From Streptomyces sp. CB02366 (GTDB lineage Bacteria; Actinomycetota; Actinomycetes; Streptomycetales; Streptomycetaceae), in the NCBI RefSeq assembly GCF_001905905.1, contig NZ_LIVT01000002.1:434001-498000 (forward strand): a stretch of DNA of 64,000 bases. Reading direction: 5' to 3'. Under the pieces are notes generated by a model that had not been told where the DNA came from, did no database searches, and saw only the letters and a list, made by a program, of their open reading frames with translations. Shown here piece by piece: positions 31,190 to 39,727 of this stretch. Position numbers and translations under genes: made by a program. The first letter of the stretch is position 1. Each line of letters opens with the position of its first letter.

Positions 31190-32356
31190 ATGTCCCTGGA
31201 CCACCGGCTGACCGCCGAGCACGAGGAACTGCGCCGCACGGTCGAGGAGTTCGCGCACGACGTGGTCGCGCCGAAGATCGGCGACCTCTACGAGCGCCAC
31301 GAGTTCCCCTACGAGATCGTGCGCGAGATGGGGCGGATGGGCCTGTTCGGGCTGCCGTTCCCGGAGGAGTACGGCGGCATGGGCGGCGACTACCTCGCGC
31401 TCGGCATCGCCCTGGAGGAGCTGGCCCGGGTCGACTCGTCGGTGGCGATCACCCTGGAGGCGGGGGTGTCGCTGGGCGCGATGCCCCTGCACCTGTTCGG
31501 CACGGAGGAGCAGAAGCGGCGGTGGCTGCCGAAGCTGTGCGCGGGTGAGGCGCTGGGCGCGTTCGGCCTGACCGAGCCGGACGGCGGTTCGGACGCGGGC
31601 GGCACGCGGACGACGGCGGTGCTGGACGAGGCGACGGATGAGTGGGTGATCAACGGTTCGAAGTGCTTCATCACCAACTCCGGTACGGACATCACGGAGT
31701 TGGTGACGGTCACCGCCGTGACGGGCCGCAAGGAGGACGGCCGCCCCCTGATCTCCGCGATCATCGTCCCCTCGGGCACCCCCGGCTTCACGGTGGCCGC
31801 CCCGTACTCCAAGGTCGGCTGGAACTCCTCGGACACCCGCGAGCTGTCCTTCACGGACGTGCGCGTCCCGGCGGCGAACCTCCTGGGTGAACAGGGCCGG
31901 GGCTACGCCCAGTTCCTGCGCATCCTGGACGAGGGCCGGATCGCGATCTCCGCCCTGGCGACCGGCCTGGCCCAGGGCTGTGTGGACGAGTCGGTGAAGT
32001 ACGCGCACGAGCGGCACGCCTTCGGCAGGCCGATCGGCGCGAACCAGGCGATCCAGTTCAAGATCGCCGACATGGAGACGCGCGCCCACATGGCCCGCAT
32101 CGGCTGGCGGGACGCGGCGTCCCGCCTGGTGGCGGGCGAGCCGTTCAAGAAGCAGGCGGCGATCGCGAAGCTGTACTCCTCGACGGTGGCGGTGGACAAC
32201 GCCCGCGACGCCACGCAGATCCACGGCGGTTACGGCTTCATGAACGAGTACCCGGTGGCGCGGATGTGGCGCGACTCGAAGATCCTGGAGATCGGCGAGG
32301 GCACGAGCGAGGTCCAGCGGATGCTGATCGCCCGGGAGCTGGGTCTGCCGGGCTGA
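31190..32356 (+). CDS. fadE4: Acyl-CoA dehydrogenase of the leucine/short-chain operon
   Basis: The 388-aa flavoprotein has GAFGLTEPDGGSDAGG and QIHGGYGFMNEYPVARMWRD, and carries the catalytic Glu in the usual short-chain position (IGEGTSEVQ), unlike the dehydrogenase at 20.7 kb. As last gene of accD1-accA1-hmgL it would oxidise isovaleryl-CoA or a related short/branched acyl-CoA, supplying the carboxylase. The ATG has AAGGAG 10 bases upstream, placed in the end of hmgL. The name follows the S. avermitilis operon as I recall it; acdH is another label used for this gene. Confidence 0.88.
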   Translation: MSLDHRLTAEHEELRRTVEEFAHDVVAPKIGDLYERHEFPYEIVREMGRMGLFGLPFPEEYGGMGGDYLALGIALEELARVDSSVAITLEAGVSLGAMPLHLFGTEEQKRRWLPKLCAGEALGAFGLTEPDGGSDAGGTRTTAVLDEATDEWVINGSKCFITNSGTDITELVTVTAVTGRKEDGRPLISAIIVPSGTPGFTVAAPYSKVGWNSSDTRELSFTDVRVPAANLLGEQGRGYAQFLRILDEGRIAISALATGLAQGCVDESVKYAHERHAFGRPIGANQAIQFKIADMETRAHMARIGWRDAASRLVAGEPFKKQAAIAKLYSSTVAVDNARDATQIHGGYGFMNEYPVARMWRDSKILEIGEGTSEVQRMLIARELGLPG

Positions 32357-32374
32357 GCCCCGCCCCTCCCCGCA

Positions 32375-32405
32375 CCGGCCCCCGTGGACACTCCGCGGGG
32401 GCCGG
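32375..32405 (+). terminator. Terminator of the acc operon
   Basis: A perfect 10-bp inverted repeat (CCGGCCCCCG / CGGGGGCCGG, 11-base loop) lies 18 bases after the fadE4 stop. Confidence 0.75.
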
Positions 32406-32503
32406 CCCTGTGAGCCGTGGTGGAACCTCACCGGACAGCGTTCGCCGCGGACGGAACGCCTGACGCATGCGCCGTCGGCGTGCACGCGCGTGCGGGACCT
32501 GGT

Positions 32504-32884
32504 TCAGCGGTCGGCGGAGGCGGGTTCGCGGGCGGGCGCGTCGTGCAGCCCGAGGCGCAGGTGCTCCACGTGGTAGAGGGCCTGGTCGAGGAGTTGGGCG
32601 ACGTGGTCGTCGTAGAGGGAGTAGACGATGCTGCGGCCCCGGCGTTCGCCGGTGACCAGGCCGAGGTTGCGCAGCAGGCGCAGTTGGTGGGAGCAGGCCG
32701 AGCTCTCCATGCCGACCGCTTCGGCGAGGTCGCCGACGGAGCAGGGGCCCTCCTGGAGGCGGGCGAGGATGTAGAGCCGGGAGGGCGTGGCCAGGGCCTG
32801 GAGGGTGGCGGCGACGTCGGCGGTGCCGACCGCGTCGAGGCGCTCGCGGGTACCGGCGCTGGTGGTGGTGCGTCCATGGCCCAT
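32504..32884 (-). CDS. ArsR/SmtB-family metal-responsive repressor
   Basis: The 126-aa protein has a winged helix-turn-helix (CSVGDLAEAVGMESSACSHQLRLLRNLGLV) and, in the last helix, a potential alpha-5 metal site DDHVAQLLDQALYHVEH, with D-x-H and H-x-x-H ligands as in SmtB/CzrA/NmtR-type sensors. It would leave DNA on binding Zn, Co or Ni. It is divergent from a P1B-4 metal ATPase, and a TGAA-N6-TTCA operator lies between them, so it controls that pump and itself. The ATG at 32884 has GAGG close upstream. Confidence 0.88.
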   Translation of the reverse strand: MGHGRTTTSAGTRERLDAVGTADVAATLQALATPSRLYILARLQEGPCSVGDLAEAVGMESSACSHQLRLLRNLGLVTGERRGRSIVYSLYDDHVAQLLDQALYHVEHLRLGLHDAPAREPASADR

Positions 32885-32904
32885 GCCCTCATCATACCGG
32901 CGAC

Positions 32905-32924
32905 ACCTGAAAACCTGTTCATGT
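32905..32924. promoter_or_regulatory. ArsR-type operator
   Basis: The sequence ACCTGAAAACCTGTTCATGT contains a perfect TGAA-N6-TTCA inverted repeat (32908-32921) extended by two further pairs. It lies between the divergent metal sensor and the metal ATPase gene, in the only AT-richer stretch of the spacer. Confidence 0.75.
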
Positions 32925-32978
32925 ATTCCTGTACGGTGGGGTTGTCGCCCCGTCCCGCCCGTGAAGGGTTGTTCCGCC

Positions 32979-34967
32979 ATGCCTTCTGTCCTGGACCAGC
33001 GGTCCGCGCCGCCCGCCGGAGGCCCGCGCCCGGCTCCGCCCCGGCGCCGCACCCGGGTGCTCGCACTGCCGGAGGCCCGCTGGGCGCTCGCCTCCCTGGT
33101 GCTGTTCCTGCTCGCCCTGCCCGTCCACCTGCTCCACGGGCCCGGATGGCTGTGGGGGGCGCTGTTCGCCGCCACGTACGTCACCGGCGGGTGGGAGCCC
33201 GGCTGGGAAGGGCTGAAGGCCCTGAAGGACAGGACGCTGGACGTGGACCTGCTGATGGTGGTGGCCGCGCTCGGGGCCGCCGCGATCGGCCAGGTCCTCG
33301 ACGGCGCGCTGCTGATCGTCATCTTCGCCACCTCAGGCGCCCTGGAGGCCGTCGCCACCGCGCGGACGGCGGACTCCGTGCGCGGCCTGCTCGACCTCGC
33401 CCCGACCACCGCCGTCCGGCTCCTGCCCGACGGCGCCGAGGAGACGGTGGACACCGGGGAGCTGGCGGTCGGCGACACGGTGCTGGTCCGCCCCGGCGAG
33501 CGCGTCGGCGCGGACGGGCGGGTGGTGGACGGCGCCGGCGAGGTGGACCAGGCCACCATCACCGGCGAGCCGCTGCCGGTGGCCAAGCAGACGGGCGACG
33601 AGGTGTTCGCCGGCACCGTCAACGGCACCGGCGCGCTGCGGGTGCGGGTGGAGCGGGATCCGGCGGACTCGGTGATCGCCCGGATCGTGAAGATGGTCGA
33701 GGAGGCATCCGAGACCAAGGCCCCCACCCAGCTCTTCATCGAGAAGATCGAGCAGCGCTACTCGATCGGCATGGTCATCGCGACCCTCGCCGTCTTCGGC
33801 GTTCCGCTCGCCTTCGGCGACACGCTCGACGCGGCGCTGTTGCGGGCGATGACGTTCATGATCGTGGCCTCGCCGTGCGCGGTGGTGCTGTCCACCATGC
33901 CGCCGCTGCTGTCCGCCATCGCCAACGCCGGACGCCGGGGCGTGCTGGCGAAGTCCGCCGTCGTGATGGAACGTCTCGGCCAGATCGACACCGTCGCCCT
34001 GGACAAGACCGGCACCCTGACCGAAGGCGCCCCCTACGTCACGGACATCCGGCCGCTGCCCGGCGGCGGGCTCGACGAGCCCGCGCTCCTGGCCCTGGCC
34101 GCCTCCGCCGAGCACCCCAGCGAACACCCGCTCGCCCGCGCGATCGTCGCCGCAGCCCGCGACCGCGGCCTGCCCCTCGCCGGCGCCGACGACTTCGCCT
34201 CCACGCCGGGCCGGGGCGTCACCGCCACCGTCGACGGCCGCACCGTCACCGTCGGCGCCCCCGGCCGCCTCCTCGCCGACGCCCCCCGCACCCCGCACCG
34301 CACGGCCGTGGCCGAACTGGAGGAGGGCGGACGCACCGCCGTGACCGTCCTGTCCGACGGCGTCCCGGTCGGGGTGCTCGGCATCGCCGACCGGTTGCGG
34401 CCCGACGCGGCGGCCACCGTCGCCGCCCTCACCCGTCTGACCGGCCGCGCCCCCGTCCTGCTCACCGGCGACAACGAGCGCGCCGCGGCCCGTCTCGCCG
34501 CGGAGGTCGGCATCACCGACGTGCGGGCCGGACTGCTGCCCCAGGACAAGGTCGCCGCCGTCAAGGAGTGGGAGGCCGAGGGCCGCAAGGTGCTGGTCGT
34601 CGGCGACGGGGTCAACGACGCCCCCGCCCTGGCCGCCGCGCACGCCGGTATCGCCATGGGCCGCGTCGGCTCCGACCTCGCCCTGGAGACCGCCGACGCC
34701 GTCGTGGTCCGGGACGAACTGGCCGCCATCCCCTCCGTCGTCCAGCTCTCGCGCACCGCGCGCCGGCTGGTCGTCCAGAACCTGGCCATCGCCGGGACGT
34801 TCATCGCCGCCCTCGTCGCCTGGGACCTGATCGGCGCCCTCCCCCTGCCGCTCGGGGTCGCCGGCCACGAAGGCTCCACCGTCATCGTCGGGCTCAACGG
34901 CCTGCGCCTGCTACGCGAGGCCGCCTGGCCCCGCCCCGCCCAGGACGCCGCCGTCTCGCCCCCCTGA
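32979..34967 (+). CDS. P1B-4-type heavy-metal transporting ATPase (CoaT/CtpD-like)
   Basis: The 662-aa P-type ATPase has the phosphorylation motif DKTGT (D342), TGE (ITGEPLP), GDGVNDAP and the metal-site motifs S-P-C (C300) in the sixth helix and HEGST (H630) in the eighth, the combination that defines the P1B-4 group. It lacks an N-terminal CxxC metal-binding domain. The group exports Co, Ni or Fe(II). Control by the divergent ArsR sensor supports an efflux role. The ATG at 32979 is preceded by GAAGGG; the frame runs upstream into the spacer without domain similarity. Confidence 0.92.
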   Translation: MPSVLDQRSAPPAGGPRPAPPRRRTRVLALPEARWALASLVLFLLALPVHLLHGPGWLWGALFAATYVTGGWEPGWEGLKALKDRTLDVDLLMVVAALGAAAIGQVLDGALLIVIFATSGALEAVATARTADSVRGLLDLAPTTAVRLLPDGAEETVDTGELAVGDTVLVRPGERVGADGRVVDGAGEVDQATITGEPLPVAKQTGDEVFAGTVNGTGALRVRVERDPADSVIARIVKMVEEASETKAPTQLFIEKIEQRYSIGMVIATLAVFGVPLAFGDTLDAALLRAMTFMIVASPCAVVLSTMPPLLSAIANAGRRGVLAKSAVVMERLGQIDTVALDKTGTLTEGAPYVTDIRPLPGGGLDEPALLALAASAEHPSEHPLARAIVAAARDRGLPLAGADDFASTPGRGVTATVDGRTVTVGAPGRLLADAPRTPHRTAVAELEEGGRTAVTVLSDGVPVGVLGIADRLRPDAAATVAALTRLTGRAPVLLTGDNERAAARLAAEVGITDVRAGLLPQDKVAAVKEWEAEGRKVLVVGDGVNDAPALAAAHAGIAMGRVGSDLALETADAVVVRDELAAIPSVVQLSRTARRLVVQNLAIAGTFIAALVAWDLIGALPLPLGVAGHEGSTVIVGLNGLRLLREAAWPRPAQDAAVSPP

Positions 34968-35012
34968 GACCGTCGCAGGCGGAGCGCGTCCACGCGGGCC
35001 CGCCCCTCCGGG

Positions 35013-35038
35013 GGCTCCCGGCCGGTCGGCCGGGAGCC
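35013..35038 (+). terminator. Terminator of the metal ATPase gene
   Basis: A perfect 11-bp inverted repeat (GGCTCCCGGCC and complement, 4-base loop) lies 45 bases after the stop codon. Confidence 0.8.
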
Positions 35039-35144
35039 GGCCCTGGTGCGGGCGCCGTGTCGGCTCCCGCGGTGGCCCGCCCCGCCGGTGGGCCGCCCCC
35101 GAATTCGATCGACACCCCTTCATTCCGTCCGGCAGAGTCCCTTC

Positions 35145-35786
35145 ATGAACCTCCACCCCTGGCCCCTCTACGGGCTGCGCCTTCGTACGCCGCGCCTCGA
35201 ACTGCGCCTGCCGGACCTCGAACTCCTCGGCGAGCTGTCCGCGGTGGCGGCCGGCGGGGTGCACGACCCGGACCGCATGCCGTTCTCCGTGGCATGGACC
35301 GACGGGAAGCCCGAGGAGGTGGCGCGGTCCGTGTTCCAGCACGTGCTGGGGACCATCGCCTCGTGGTCGCCCCAGAACTGGACCCTCAGCCTGGCCGTCC
35401 TCCACGAGGGCGAGGTCGTCGGGCGGCAGGACCTGATCGGTCAGAACTTCGGGGCGCTGCGGGAGGTGGAGACCGGATCGTGGCTCGGGCTCCCGCACCA
35501 GGGGCGCGGCCTGGGTACGGAGATGCGCGCCGCCGTCCTGCACCTCGCGTTCGCCGGGCTCGGCGCACGGTACGCCGTGTCCGCGGCCATGCTCGACAAC
35601 CCCCGTTCGCTCGGGGTCTCGCGGCGGCTCGGGTACACGGACGACGGCCTGCGGGCGGAGGTCGTACGCGAAGCTCCCGTGACCCTCCAGCGGCTGCGCC
35701 TGGACCGGGAGCGGTGGGAGGCGCACCGGAGGGTCGAGGTGACGGTGGAGGGGCTCGACGCCTGCCGGACGGAGTTCGGTGCCTGA
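35145..35786 (+). CDS. GNAT-family N-acetyltransferase
   Basis: The 213-aa protein matches the RimJ/RimL-like acetyltransferase group: TPRLELRLP at the start, LAVLHEGEVVGRQDLI, the acetyl-CoA-binding loop LPHQGRGLGTEMRAAVLHLAF and the C-terminal MLDNPRSLGVSRRLGYTDDG. It transfers acetyl to an amine or an N-terminal residue; the target is unknown. The ATG at 35145 has no Shine-Dalgarno sequence nearby, suggesting a leaderless or weakly translated message. Confidence 0.85.
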   Translation: MNLHPWPLYGLRLRTPRLELRLPDLELLGELSAVAAGGVHDPDRMPFSVAWTDGKPEEVARSVFQHVLGTIASWSPQNWTLSLAVLHEGEVVGRQDLIGQNFGALREVETGSWLGLPHQGRGLGTEMRAAVLHLAFAGLGARYAVSAAMLDNPRSLGVSRRLGYTDDGLRAEVVREAPVTLQRLRLDRERWEAHRRVEVTVEGLDACRTEFGA

Positions 35787-36458
35787 CGGCCCGACAGACA
35801 CACTCTCATGTAAGGCAGTTGGCCCCGGCTTCGGGTCCTCGCGGTGTCGTCGGCCGTGCGGACCGGGCCGGGGGCGGATGCGCGGGCCCCGGGGCGGGCC
35901 GCGCGGGCGGGGGCCGGGGCGGGTCCCGGCCGGTTCCGGCGCCGCCGCGCAGGGGCGGTTCGAATCAGCAACCGGAGGGGGCCGCCCCGAGGACCGCCCG
36001 CACCGGCAGGGCCGTCCTCCTCCGCCGGGAGCGCCGGGCCACCGCAAACCGACCGCCGGTACGGAAAAAGCCGGTGGAATTCGGCCAGGCACGATGGCCG
36101 GCCATCACGCCGCTCGGCGACGGCCGTCGCACCGTCCGTAGCGACGACGCCTCCATCGGGCGCCGCCCCGCCGCGCCCCTCTTCGCCCGGGGGTGCCGGC
36201 GGATCGGGGACGAAACCATCGCCCGGCCCCGGCACAACAATGAACTCCCGCCTTGCATCAAGGAGTTCGCGATCGAGCCGCGTCGTATCCCGCGGCCTGG
36301 GGGGAGGCCCGGCCGGCCCCCCGGGAGGAGTTCTCCTCCCCTGCGGCCGGAACCGCTCGCGCGCCCGCCGAGAACCGGCCGCAACCGCCCGGGCGGCCGT
36401 CCCCGGCCGCCCGCCTCCTCCCCCGTCACGCTCCGGGCGGGCTGGCAGAATCGGGGCC
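35787..36458. other. 672-bp gap without a convincing gene
   Basis: No frame here has a good start, ribosome binding site and recognisable protein together. The middle (about 36050-36270) is less GC-rich than its surroundings. An inverted repeat GGGAGGAG-TT-CTCCTCCC lies at 36323-36340. The remaining sequence is GC-rich and featureless; it may hold the long promoter region of the DUF4429 gene or a decayed gene. Confidence 0.5.
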
Positions 36459-37322
36459 ATGGCAGAAATCACCCAGCGGGACGGAACGTGGACGTTCGAC
36501 GGCGACACCGTGCGCATCGTGCCGGGAGGGAAGGCACACCCGGTCCGGCTGGCGCTGGGGGAGATCGCCGTACCCGTGCGGGCGGTGGCGGGCGTCTCGT
36601 TCGAACCGGACCGCAAGGGCGGGCGGCTGCGGCTGCGGCTGCGCGGCGGCGCCTGCCCGGTGCTGCGGGCCGCCGACGGCCGACTGAACGACGCCGCCGA
36701 CCCCTACGCGCTGTCCGTGGAGAAGGACCGCACGGGGGTCGCGGAGTACTTCGTCGACGAGGTCCGCAACGCCCTGCTGATCGAGCAGGTGCCGGACGGC
36801 CCGGTGGACCGCTTCCTGCTGCCCGGCCCCGCCCTGCCGGTCTCCGGCGGGGGCGGCGACGGCACGGCCTCCTTCGACGGCGAGAGCGTCCGGCTGGTCT
36901 GGAACTGGAAGGCCGAGGAGTCCAAGACCGCCGGGGGCCCGACCACCTTCCCGCTGTCGCGGATCGCGGCCGTGCGGTGGATGCCCTCGATCGGGCTGGA
37001 GAACGGCTACCTGCGCTTCGAGCCGGTCGAGGGGCCCCTCTCCGCGCCGCCGAAGTACGACCCGTACGCCCTGGACCTGTGGGGGGTCTCCAAGAAGGAG
37101 CACACCGCGGTCCTGGTGGCGGCGGCGGTGCTGATGCGGCTGCCCGGAGCCAGGGCGGCGCTCGACGCCCCGGCGCCCGCCCCCGCCGTCCCCGCCCCGG
37201 CGGCGGGCGACCACGACGCGCTGCGGCGGCGGCTGCGGGAACTGGGCGAGCTGCACCGGTCCGGGGTCCTCACCGACGACGAGTTCAGCACCGCGAAGCA
37301 GGCCGTCCTGCGGAGCATGTGA
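36459..37322 (+). CDS. DUF4429 and SHOCT domain protein
   Basis: The 287-aa cytoplasmic protein has two DUF4429-type PH-like beta domains (about residues 8-110 and 125-225; the first begins GTWTFDGDTVRIVP and the second TASFDGESVRLVW) and ends with a SHOCT motif (LRRRLRELGELHRSGVLTDDEFSTAKQAVL). SHOCT segments are short helical oligomerisation elements often at protein ends in actinobacteria. No enzymatic role is known. The ATG at 36459 comes after a GGGG stretch. Confidence 0.82.
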   Translation: MAEITQRDGTWTFDGDTVRIVPGGKAHPVRLALGEIAVPVRAVAGVSFEPDRKGGRLRLRLRGGACPVLRAADGRLNDAADPYALSVEKDRTGVAEYFVDEVRNALLIEQVPDGPVDRFLLPGPALPVSGGGGDGTASFDGESVRLVWNWKAEESKTAGGPTTFPLSRIAAVRWMPSIGLENGYLRFEPVEGPLSAPPKYDPYALDLWGVSKKEHTAVLVAAAVLMRLPGARAALDAPAPAPAVPAPAAGDHDALRRRLRELGELHRSGVLTDDEFSTAKQAVLRSM

Positions 37323-37351
37323 GGCGATCGGCGAGGCTTTCCCGGCCCCTG

Positions 37352-37369
37352 CTGCCCGATATCGGGCAG
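37352..37369. promoter_or_regulatory. Perfect 18-bp palindrome, candidate operator
   Basis: CTGCCCGATATCGGGCAG is identical to its reverse complement and ends 5 bases before a -35-like TTGCGT. It has no loop, so it reads as a binding site for a dimeric regulator rather than a hairpin. The regulator is unknown. Confidence 0.65.
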
Positions 37370-37374
37370 ATTTC

Positions 37375-37403
37375 TTGCGTAAGCGCGCTCCGGCACGCAA
37401 TAT
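37375..37403 (+). promoter_or_regulatory. Sigma-70-like promoter for a leaderless 91-aa gene
   Basis: TTGCGT (37375-37380) and CAATAT (37398-37403) are separated by 17 bases. The GTG of the next gene starts 7 bases after the -10 box, so the transcript should begin at or almost at the start codon. Confidence 0.65.
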
Positions 37404-37409
37404 CAACGG

Positions 37410-37685
37410 GTGCTGGAACGCCGCTCGTCGCATGACGACCTCATCGACCACCTCGTACGCTCCACCGCGCTCCAGCGCGGCGAAGCGGCCCGGGTGGTCC
37501 TCGACGTGCTGGCGTACTTCGACGAGAGCACCGACGACTTCGTCCGGCGCCGCCACCGCGAGCTCCAGGCGGGCGGGCTGGTCAACACGGAGATCTTCGA
37601 GCGGATCGCGGCCGAGCTGCCGCACCGCGCCGTGGCGCCGCCGGAGCTCTCGCTCCGCCAGCTGCGCCGCATCGTCTACGGCTGA
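37410..37685 (+). CDS. Small conserved protein upstream of glmS, unknown function
   Basis: The 91-aa product is mainly helical and charged. The first half (DDLIDHLVRSTALQRGEAARVVLDVLAYF) resembles the helical start of HU-like proteins only in pattern, and the end (LSLRQLRRIVYG) looks like a conserved tail. The GTG start lies 7 bases after a -10 box, implying leaderless translation. It precedes glmS by 71 bases on the same strand, so it may be the first gene of the glmS transcript. I do not recognise the family. Confidence 0.65.
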   Translation: MLERRSSHDDLIDHLVRSTALQRGEAARVVLDVLAYFDESTDDFVRRRHRELQAGGLVNTEIFERIAAELPHRAVAPPELSLRQLRRIVYG

Positions 37686-37756
37686 GCGAGCCGGGCGCCC
37701 GTGCGGGGCGCCCACCACGCGTGTGTACGTGTACGTCGAGGAGGGGCAGAGAATCC

Positions 37757-39586
37757 ATGTGCGGAATCGTCGGATACATCGGGAAGCGTGACGTCGCTCC
37801 GCTGCTGCTGGAAGGGCTGCAGCGGCTGGAGTACCGGGGGTACGACTCCGCCGGCATCGTCGTCACCGGCAAGGCCGCCGCGGGCAAACCGGGCGCGCTG
37901 AAGATGGTCAAGGCCAAGGGCCGCGTCCGCGAGCTGGAGGCCAAGGTCCCCAAGCGGTTCGCCGGCACCACCGGCATCGCCCACACCCGCTGGGCCACGC
38001 ACGGCGCCCCCAGCGACGAGAACGCCCACCCCCACATGGACGCGGAGAACAAGGTCGCCGTCGTCCACAACGGGATCATCGACAACGCCTCCGAGCTGCG
38101 CGTCCGGCTCACCGCCGACGGCGTCGTCTTCCTCTCCGAGACCGACACCGAGGTGCTCACCCACCTGATCGCCCGCGCCCGGGCCGACACCCTGGAGGAG
38201 AAGGTCCGCGAGGCGCTGCGGCACGTCGAGGGCACCTACGGCATCGCCGTGCTGCACGCCGACTTCAACGACCGCATCGTGGTCGCCCGCAACGGCTCCC
38301 CGGTCGTCCTCGGCATCGGCGAGAAGGAGATGTTCGTCGCCTCCGACGTCGCCGCCCTGGTCGCCCACACCCGCCAGGTCGTCACCCTGGACGACGGCGA
38401 GATGGCCACGCTGAAGGCCGACGACTTCCGTACGTACACCACGGAGGGCTCGACCACGACGGCCACGCCGACCACCGTGGAGTGGGAGGCCGAGTCGTAC
38501 GACATGGGCGGCCACGACACGTACATGCACAAGGAGATCTCCGAGCAGGCCGAGGCCGTGGACCGGGTCCTGCGCGGCCGGATCGACGACCGGTTCTCCA
38601 CCGTGCACCTGGGCGGTCTCAATCTGGACGCCCGCGAGGCGCGCGGGGTGCGCCGGATCAAGATCCTCGGCTGCGGCACCTCGTACCACGCGGGCCAGAT
38701 CGGCGCCCAGCTCATCGAGGAGCTGGCCCGCATCCCCGCCGACGCCGAACCGGCCTCCGAGTTCCGCTACCGCAACCCGGTCGTGGACCCCGACACCCTG
38801 TACGTCGCGGTCTCCCAGTCGGGCGAGACGTACGACGTCCTGGCCGCCGTCCAGGAGCTGAAGCGCAAGGGCGCGCGGGTCCTCGGCGTGGTCAACGTGG
38901 TCGGCTCCGCGATCGCCCGCGAGGCCGACGGCGGCACGTACGTCCACGCGGGCCCGGAGGTCTGCGTGGTCTCCACCAAGTGCTTCACCAACACGGTGGT
39001 CGCCTTCGCCCTGCTCGCCCTGCACCTGGGCCGCATCCGCGACCTGTCGGTCGCGGACGGCAAGCGGATCATCGACGGACTGCGCCGGCTGCCGGAGCAG
39101 ATCAGCGAGATCCTGGCGAACGAGGACGAGATCAAGCGGCTGGCGGCGGAGTACGCGGACGCCAAGTCGATGATGTTCATCGGCCGGGTGCGCGGCTATC
39201 CGGTGGCCCGCGAGGCGTCGCTGAAGCTCAAGGAGGTCTCGTACATCCACGCCGAGGCCTACCCGGCCTCCGAGCTGAAGCACGGCCCGCTCGCGCTGAT
39301 CGAACCGGCGATGCCGACCGTGGCGATCGTGCCGGACGACGACCTGCTGGAGAAGAACCGCGCCGCGATGGAGGAGATCAAGGCCCGCAGCGGCCGTATC
39401 CTCGCCGTCGCCCACCAGGTGCAGGAGAAGGCCGACCACACCATCGTCGTGCCGAAGAACGAGAACGAGCTGGACCCGATCCTCATGGGCATCCCGCTCC
39501 AGCTGTTCGCGTACCACACGGCCCTGGCGATGGGCCGCGACATCGACAAGCCGCGCAACCTGGCGAAGTCCGTGACCGTCGAGTAG
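37757..39586 (+). CDS. glmS: Glutamine-fructose-6-phosphate aminotransferase (isomerizing)
   Basis: The 609-aa protein begins MCGIVGYIG, with the catalytic Cys at position 2, followed by a class II glutamine amidotransferase domain (to about 220), and two SIS sugar-isomerase domains (CGTSYHAG, SQSGETYD; ends KSVTVE). It makes glucosamine-6-phosphate from fructose-6-phosphate and glutamine, the entry to cell-wall amino sugars. The ATG at 37757 is fixed by the need for Cys2; the frame extends 12 codons upstream. Streptomyces often has two glmS genes; which one this is cannot be told here. Confidence 0.95.
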   Translation: MCGIVGYIGKRDVAPLLLEGLQRLEYRGYDSAGIVVTGKAAAGKPGALKMVKAKGRVRELEAKVPKRFAGTTGIAHTRWATHGAPSDENAHPHMDAENKVAVVHNGIIDNASELRVRLTADGVVFLSETDTEVLTHLIARARADTLEEKVREALRHVEGTYGIAVLHADFNDRIVVARNGSPVVLGIGEKEMFVASDVAALVAHTRQVVTLDDGEMATLKADDFRTYTTEGSTTTATPTTVEWEAESYDMGGHDTYMHKEISEQAEAVDRVLRGRIDDRFSTVHLGGLNLDAREARGVRRIKILGCGTSYHAGQIGAQLIEELARIPADAEPASEFRYRNPVVDPDTLYVAVSQSGETYDVLAAVQELKRKGARVLGVVNVVGSAIAREADGGTYVHAGPEVCVVSTKCFTNTVVAFALLALHLGRIRDLSVADGKRIIDGLRRLPEQISEILANEDEIKRLAAEYADAKSMMFIGRVRGYPVAREASLKLKEVSYIHAEAYPASELKHGPLALIEPAMPTVAIVPDDDLLEKNRAAMEEIKARSGRILAVAHQVQEKADHTIVVPKNENELDPILMGIPLQLFAYHTALAMGRDIDKPRNLAKSVTVE

Positions 39587-39600
39587 ACGGCCGCGCACAG

Positions 39601-39645
39601 GCGTTGGGCCCCGCACCGTCACGAAGACGGTACGGGGCCCAACGC
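39601..39645 (+). terminator. Strong terminator of glmS
   Basis: GCGTTGGGCCCCG and its complement enclose a second 6-bp stem (ACCGTC/GACGGT, one mismatch between stems) with a 5-base loop, starting 14 bases after the glmS stop. Confidence 0.88.
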
Positions 39646-39727
39646 GTGGTGCGGGCAAGGCTTCTGGCGGTCTCCCGGCTTCCGGAGGCCGCCCGCCGGA
39701 CCCCGGGGGCTCTCCGGTCGGGCCCGC

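Noticed and set aside
35957..35965. GGTTCGAAT resembling a tRNA T-loop
   Set aside because: No acceptor, D or anticodon arms can be formed around it.
35965..36429. Minus-strand frame of 154 codons in the gap before the DUF4429 gene
   Set aside because: No good ribosome binding site, Arg/Gly/Pro-rich composition and no recognisable motif.
37352..37369. Palindrome before the 91-aa gene as a terminator for the DUF4429/SHOCT gene
   Set aside because: It is loop-free and directly abuts a promoter, so an operator is more likely, although a minor terminator role is not excluded.
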